Shown here: positions 62,631 through 64,000 of the stretch, piece by piece
Layout of the letters: each line of letters opens with the position of its first letter
How positions within the stretch are numbered: the stretch's first letter is position 1
Assembly (NCBI GenBank): GCA_947165505.1
Contig: CAMVAT010000012.1
Span: 24,129 to 88,128, forward strand
Direction: 5' to 3'
Length of the DNA stretch: 64,000 bases
Origin: an uncultured Prevotellaceae bacterium
GTDB lineage: Bacteria; Bacteroidota; Bacteroidia; Bacteroidales; Bacteroidaceae
Made by a program: the position numbers and the translations under genes
The notes under the pieces: model-generated
Databases searched by the model: none
Seen by the model: the letters and a program-made list of their open reading frames with translations, nothing else
What the model was told of the DNA's origin: nothing

Positions 62631-63985
62631 CAAGCAATTATCCACAGCCAGACACCATCTGTGCACCAGCCACAGCCCCCGGCGGTGCACTTGGCATCAT
62701 TCGCATATCAGGTCCTGACGCCCTGAATGCCGTTTCTGCCATTTCATCTTCACAGTTGAGCCAAGCCCCCGGACGGACCATTCATTACACCCATATCATC
62801 GACTCCGAAGCGTCGGTCATCGATGAAGTGATGGTGAGTATCTTCCGTGCGCCACAATCATATACAGGAGAAGATGCGGCAGAGATATCGTGCCACGGGT
62901 CTCGCTATATCATGAACAAGATTTTAGGGCTGTTGGTTGAAAACGGTTGCAGGATGGCGCATCCGGGAGAATTCACCCAACGTGCTTACCTCAATGGCAA
63001 AATGGACCTGAGCCAAGCCGAGGCAGTGGCCGACCTGATTGCCTCGACCAACAAGGCCACCCATGATGTGGCGCTTGCACAACTGCGCGGCCATTTCTCG
63101 TCTGAACTGTCGCGTTTGCGTGACCAACTGCTCCGGCTGACATCACTCTTAGAATTGGAACTCGACTTCTCCGACCATGAAGATCTGGAGTTTGCCGATC
63201 GCGAGGAATTGTCGCAACTGGCGTTGCACATAGATGCACGCATCATGCAATTGGCTCATAGCTTTGAGACGGGGCAGGCACTCAAGCAGGGCATACCCGT
63301 AGCCATCGTAGGCAAGACCAATGTGGGCAAGAGTACGTTGCTCAACCGCCTGCTGCGCGACGACCGTGCCATCGTCAGCGACATACACGGCACCACGCGC
63401 GACACCATCGAAGACACCATCGACATCGAGGGCGTGACATTCCGTTTCATCGACACGGCAGGTCTTCGTCAGACCGACGACACCATTGAACAGATAGGCA
63501 TCTCTCGCACGTATCAAGCCATAGAGAAAGCCCGTATTGTGGTGTGGCTGATAGATTCTATTCCGTCAGATACCGAGTGGACTGACATGCGCGACCGTTG
63601 TAGCGGTAAGTCGCTCATCGTCGTAGAAAACAAAATAGACAAAAGTCATACCCCCTTAGCGTTAGCGCTCCCATCCGTCCGCATATCTGCCAAGAAAGGC
63701 GAAGGTATAGACACATTGGAAGCCGCCATCTATTCTGCGGCCGACCTCCCCACCCTATCCGACGGCGACATCATCGTAACCAATGCCCGTCATTATGAAG
63801 CCTTACAGCATGCCCATGACAATCTGCAACGTGTCATCGACGGCTTAGATATGCAATTAAGCGGCGATCTCTTAGCCGAGGACCTGCGCCTCACCCTCGA
63901 TTCCCTCGCCGACATTACAGGCGGCCAGATCACCCCCCAAGAGACTCTTAACAATATATTCAGTCATTTTTGCGTCGGAAAGTAG
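62627..63985 (+). CDS. mnmE: tRNA modification GTPase MnmE
   Basis: A 452-residue GTPase that, with MnmG, modifies the wobble uridine of certain tRNAs. N-terminal tetrahydrofolate-binding domain (CAPATAPGGALGIIRISGPD), helical region, inserted G domain with GKTNVGKSTLLNRL, DIHGTTRDT, DTAGLRQTDD and NKID, and the C-terminal FCVGK with the conserved Cys. Complete, ending 15 bases before the window edge. Start at MTSNYPQPDTICAPATA overlaps the ltaE stop by 4 bases; a longer frame from 62519 lies within ltaE and is rejected. Confidence 0.97.
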   Translation: MTSNYPQPDTICAPATAPGGALGIIRISGPDALNAVSAISSSQLSQAPGRTIHYTHIIDSEASVIDEVMVSIFRAPQSYTGEDAAEISCHGSRYIMNKILGLLVENGCRMAHPGEFTQRAYLNGKMDLSQAEAVADLIASTNKATHDVALAQLRGHFSSELSRLRDQLLRLTSLLELELDFSDHEDLEFADREELSQLALHIDARIMQLAHSFETGQALKQGIPVAIVGKTNVGKSTLLNRLLRDDRAIVSDIHGTTRDTIEDTIDIEGVTFRFIDTAGLRQTDDTIEQIGISRTYQAIEKARIVVWLIDSIPSDTEWTDMRDRCSGKSLIVVENKIDKSHTPLALALPSVRISAKKGEGIDTLEAAIYSAADLPTLSDGDIIVTNARHYEALQHAHDNLQRVIDGLDMQLSGDLLAEDLRLTLDSLADITGGQITPQETLNNIFSHFCVGK

Positions 63986-64000
63986 ATTCTGCGTGGGAAA

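Noticed and set aside
1..64000. tRNA genes, CRISPR arrays, insertion sequences, prophage or att sites
   Set aside because: None found by eye: no cloverleaf-like T-arm consensus in the gaps, no regular repeat-spacer arrays, and no transposase or integrase motifs. A tRNAscan or ISfinder search would settle this.

Overview
The window looks like a chromosomal segment from a Bacteroidales bacterium, most likely Prevotellaceae. The evidence is a short primary sigma factor of the Bacteroidetes type, promoters of the form TTTG-N19-21-TAnnTTTG ahead of many genes (usually seen as TAATTTTGCA), Bacteroidetes-restricted families (DUF4295, DUF5686, DUF4421, HU-CCDC81/SPOR), a complete Rnf complex and succinate/propionate pathway genes. 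It is densely coding: no gap exceeds about 250 bases. I saw no tRNA, rRNA, CRISPR array, insertion sequence or phage gene.

Layout. 1-8.2 kb: methylmalonyl-CoA mutase mutA-mutB (minus strand, mutB cut by the window edge), divergent from an operon of an AspT-family carrier, an OadG-like subunit, a biotin carrier and OadB. Together these suggest succinate/propionate metabolism coupled to a sodium gradient. 8.2-14.1 kb: an HU-CCDC81/SPOR membrane protein and a zinc-ribbon FHA protein, convergent with ftsY-rimO-(HU/LysM membrane protein), then rpmB-rpmG-DUF4295. 14.3-19.3 kb: an unusual signalling operon of a very large composite sensor kinase, a response regulator and a 209-residue AbgT-like mini membrane protein. 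19.3-26.0 kb: hexuronate catabolism (eda, kdgK, a LacI regulator, uxaA), an NhaC-type antiporter and an unknown protein. 26.1-31.9 kb: a zinc-ribbon membrane protein with a 190-residue Ser/Asn/Lys tail and a structured leader, a DnaJ-like protein, rpsA and rpoD. 32.0-41.4 kb: a DUF5686 outer-membrane protein, an AddA/AddB-like helicase-nuclease pair and galE. 41.5-47.2 kb: rseC-rnfBCDGEA. 47.3-52.9 kb: DUF1460, DUF4421 and Gfo/Idh genes (minus), then engB and an ABC-F ATPase (plus). 53.0-58.7 kb: rplU-rpmA, then serS, a fused NfnAB-like flavoprotein, a DUF486 protein and ttcA. 58.7-64.0 kb: a PAP2 phosphatase fused to an outer-membrane barrel (minus), then a nucleoside phosphorylase, a threonine aldolase and mnmE.

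How it fits together. Rnf, the NfnAB-like enzyme, the decarboxylase subunits and the NhaC-like antiporter fit a fermentative anaerobe that handles ferredoxin/NAD(P)H redox and sodium energetics. The uronate genes fit a user of plant polysaccharides. The least explained parts are the sensor/regulator/AbgT-like operon, the HU/SPOR-FHA-HU/LysM group, the structured leader of the zinc-ribbon gene, and a 12-bp inverted repeat with a T-run at 8.25-8.35 kb. All functional calls come from reading motifs by eye; no database search was run.
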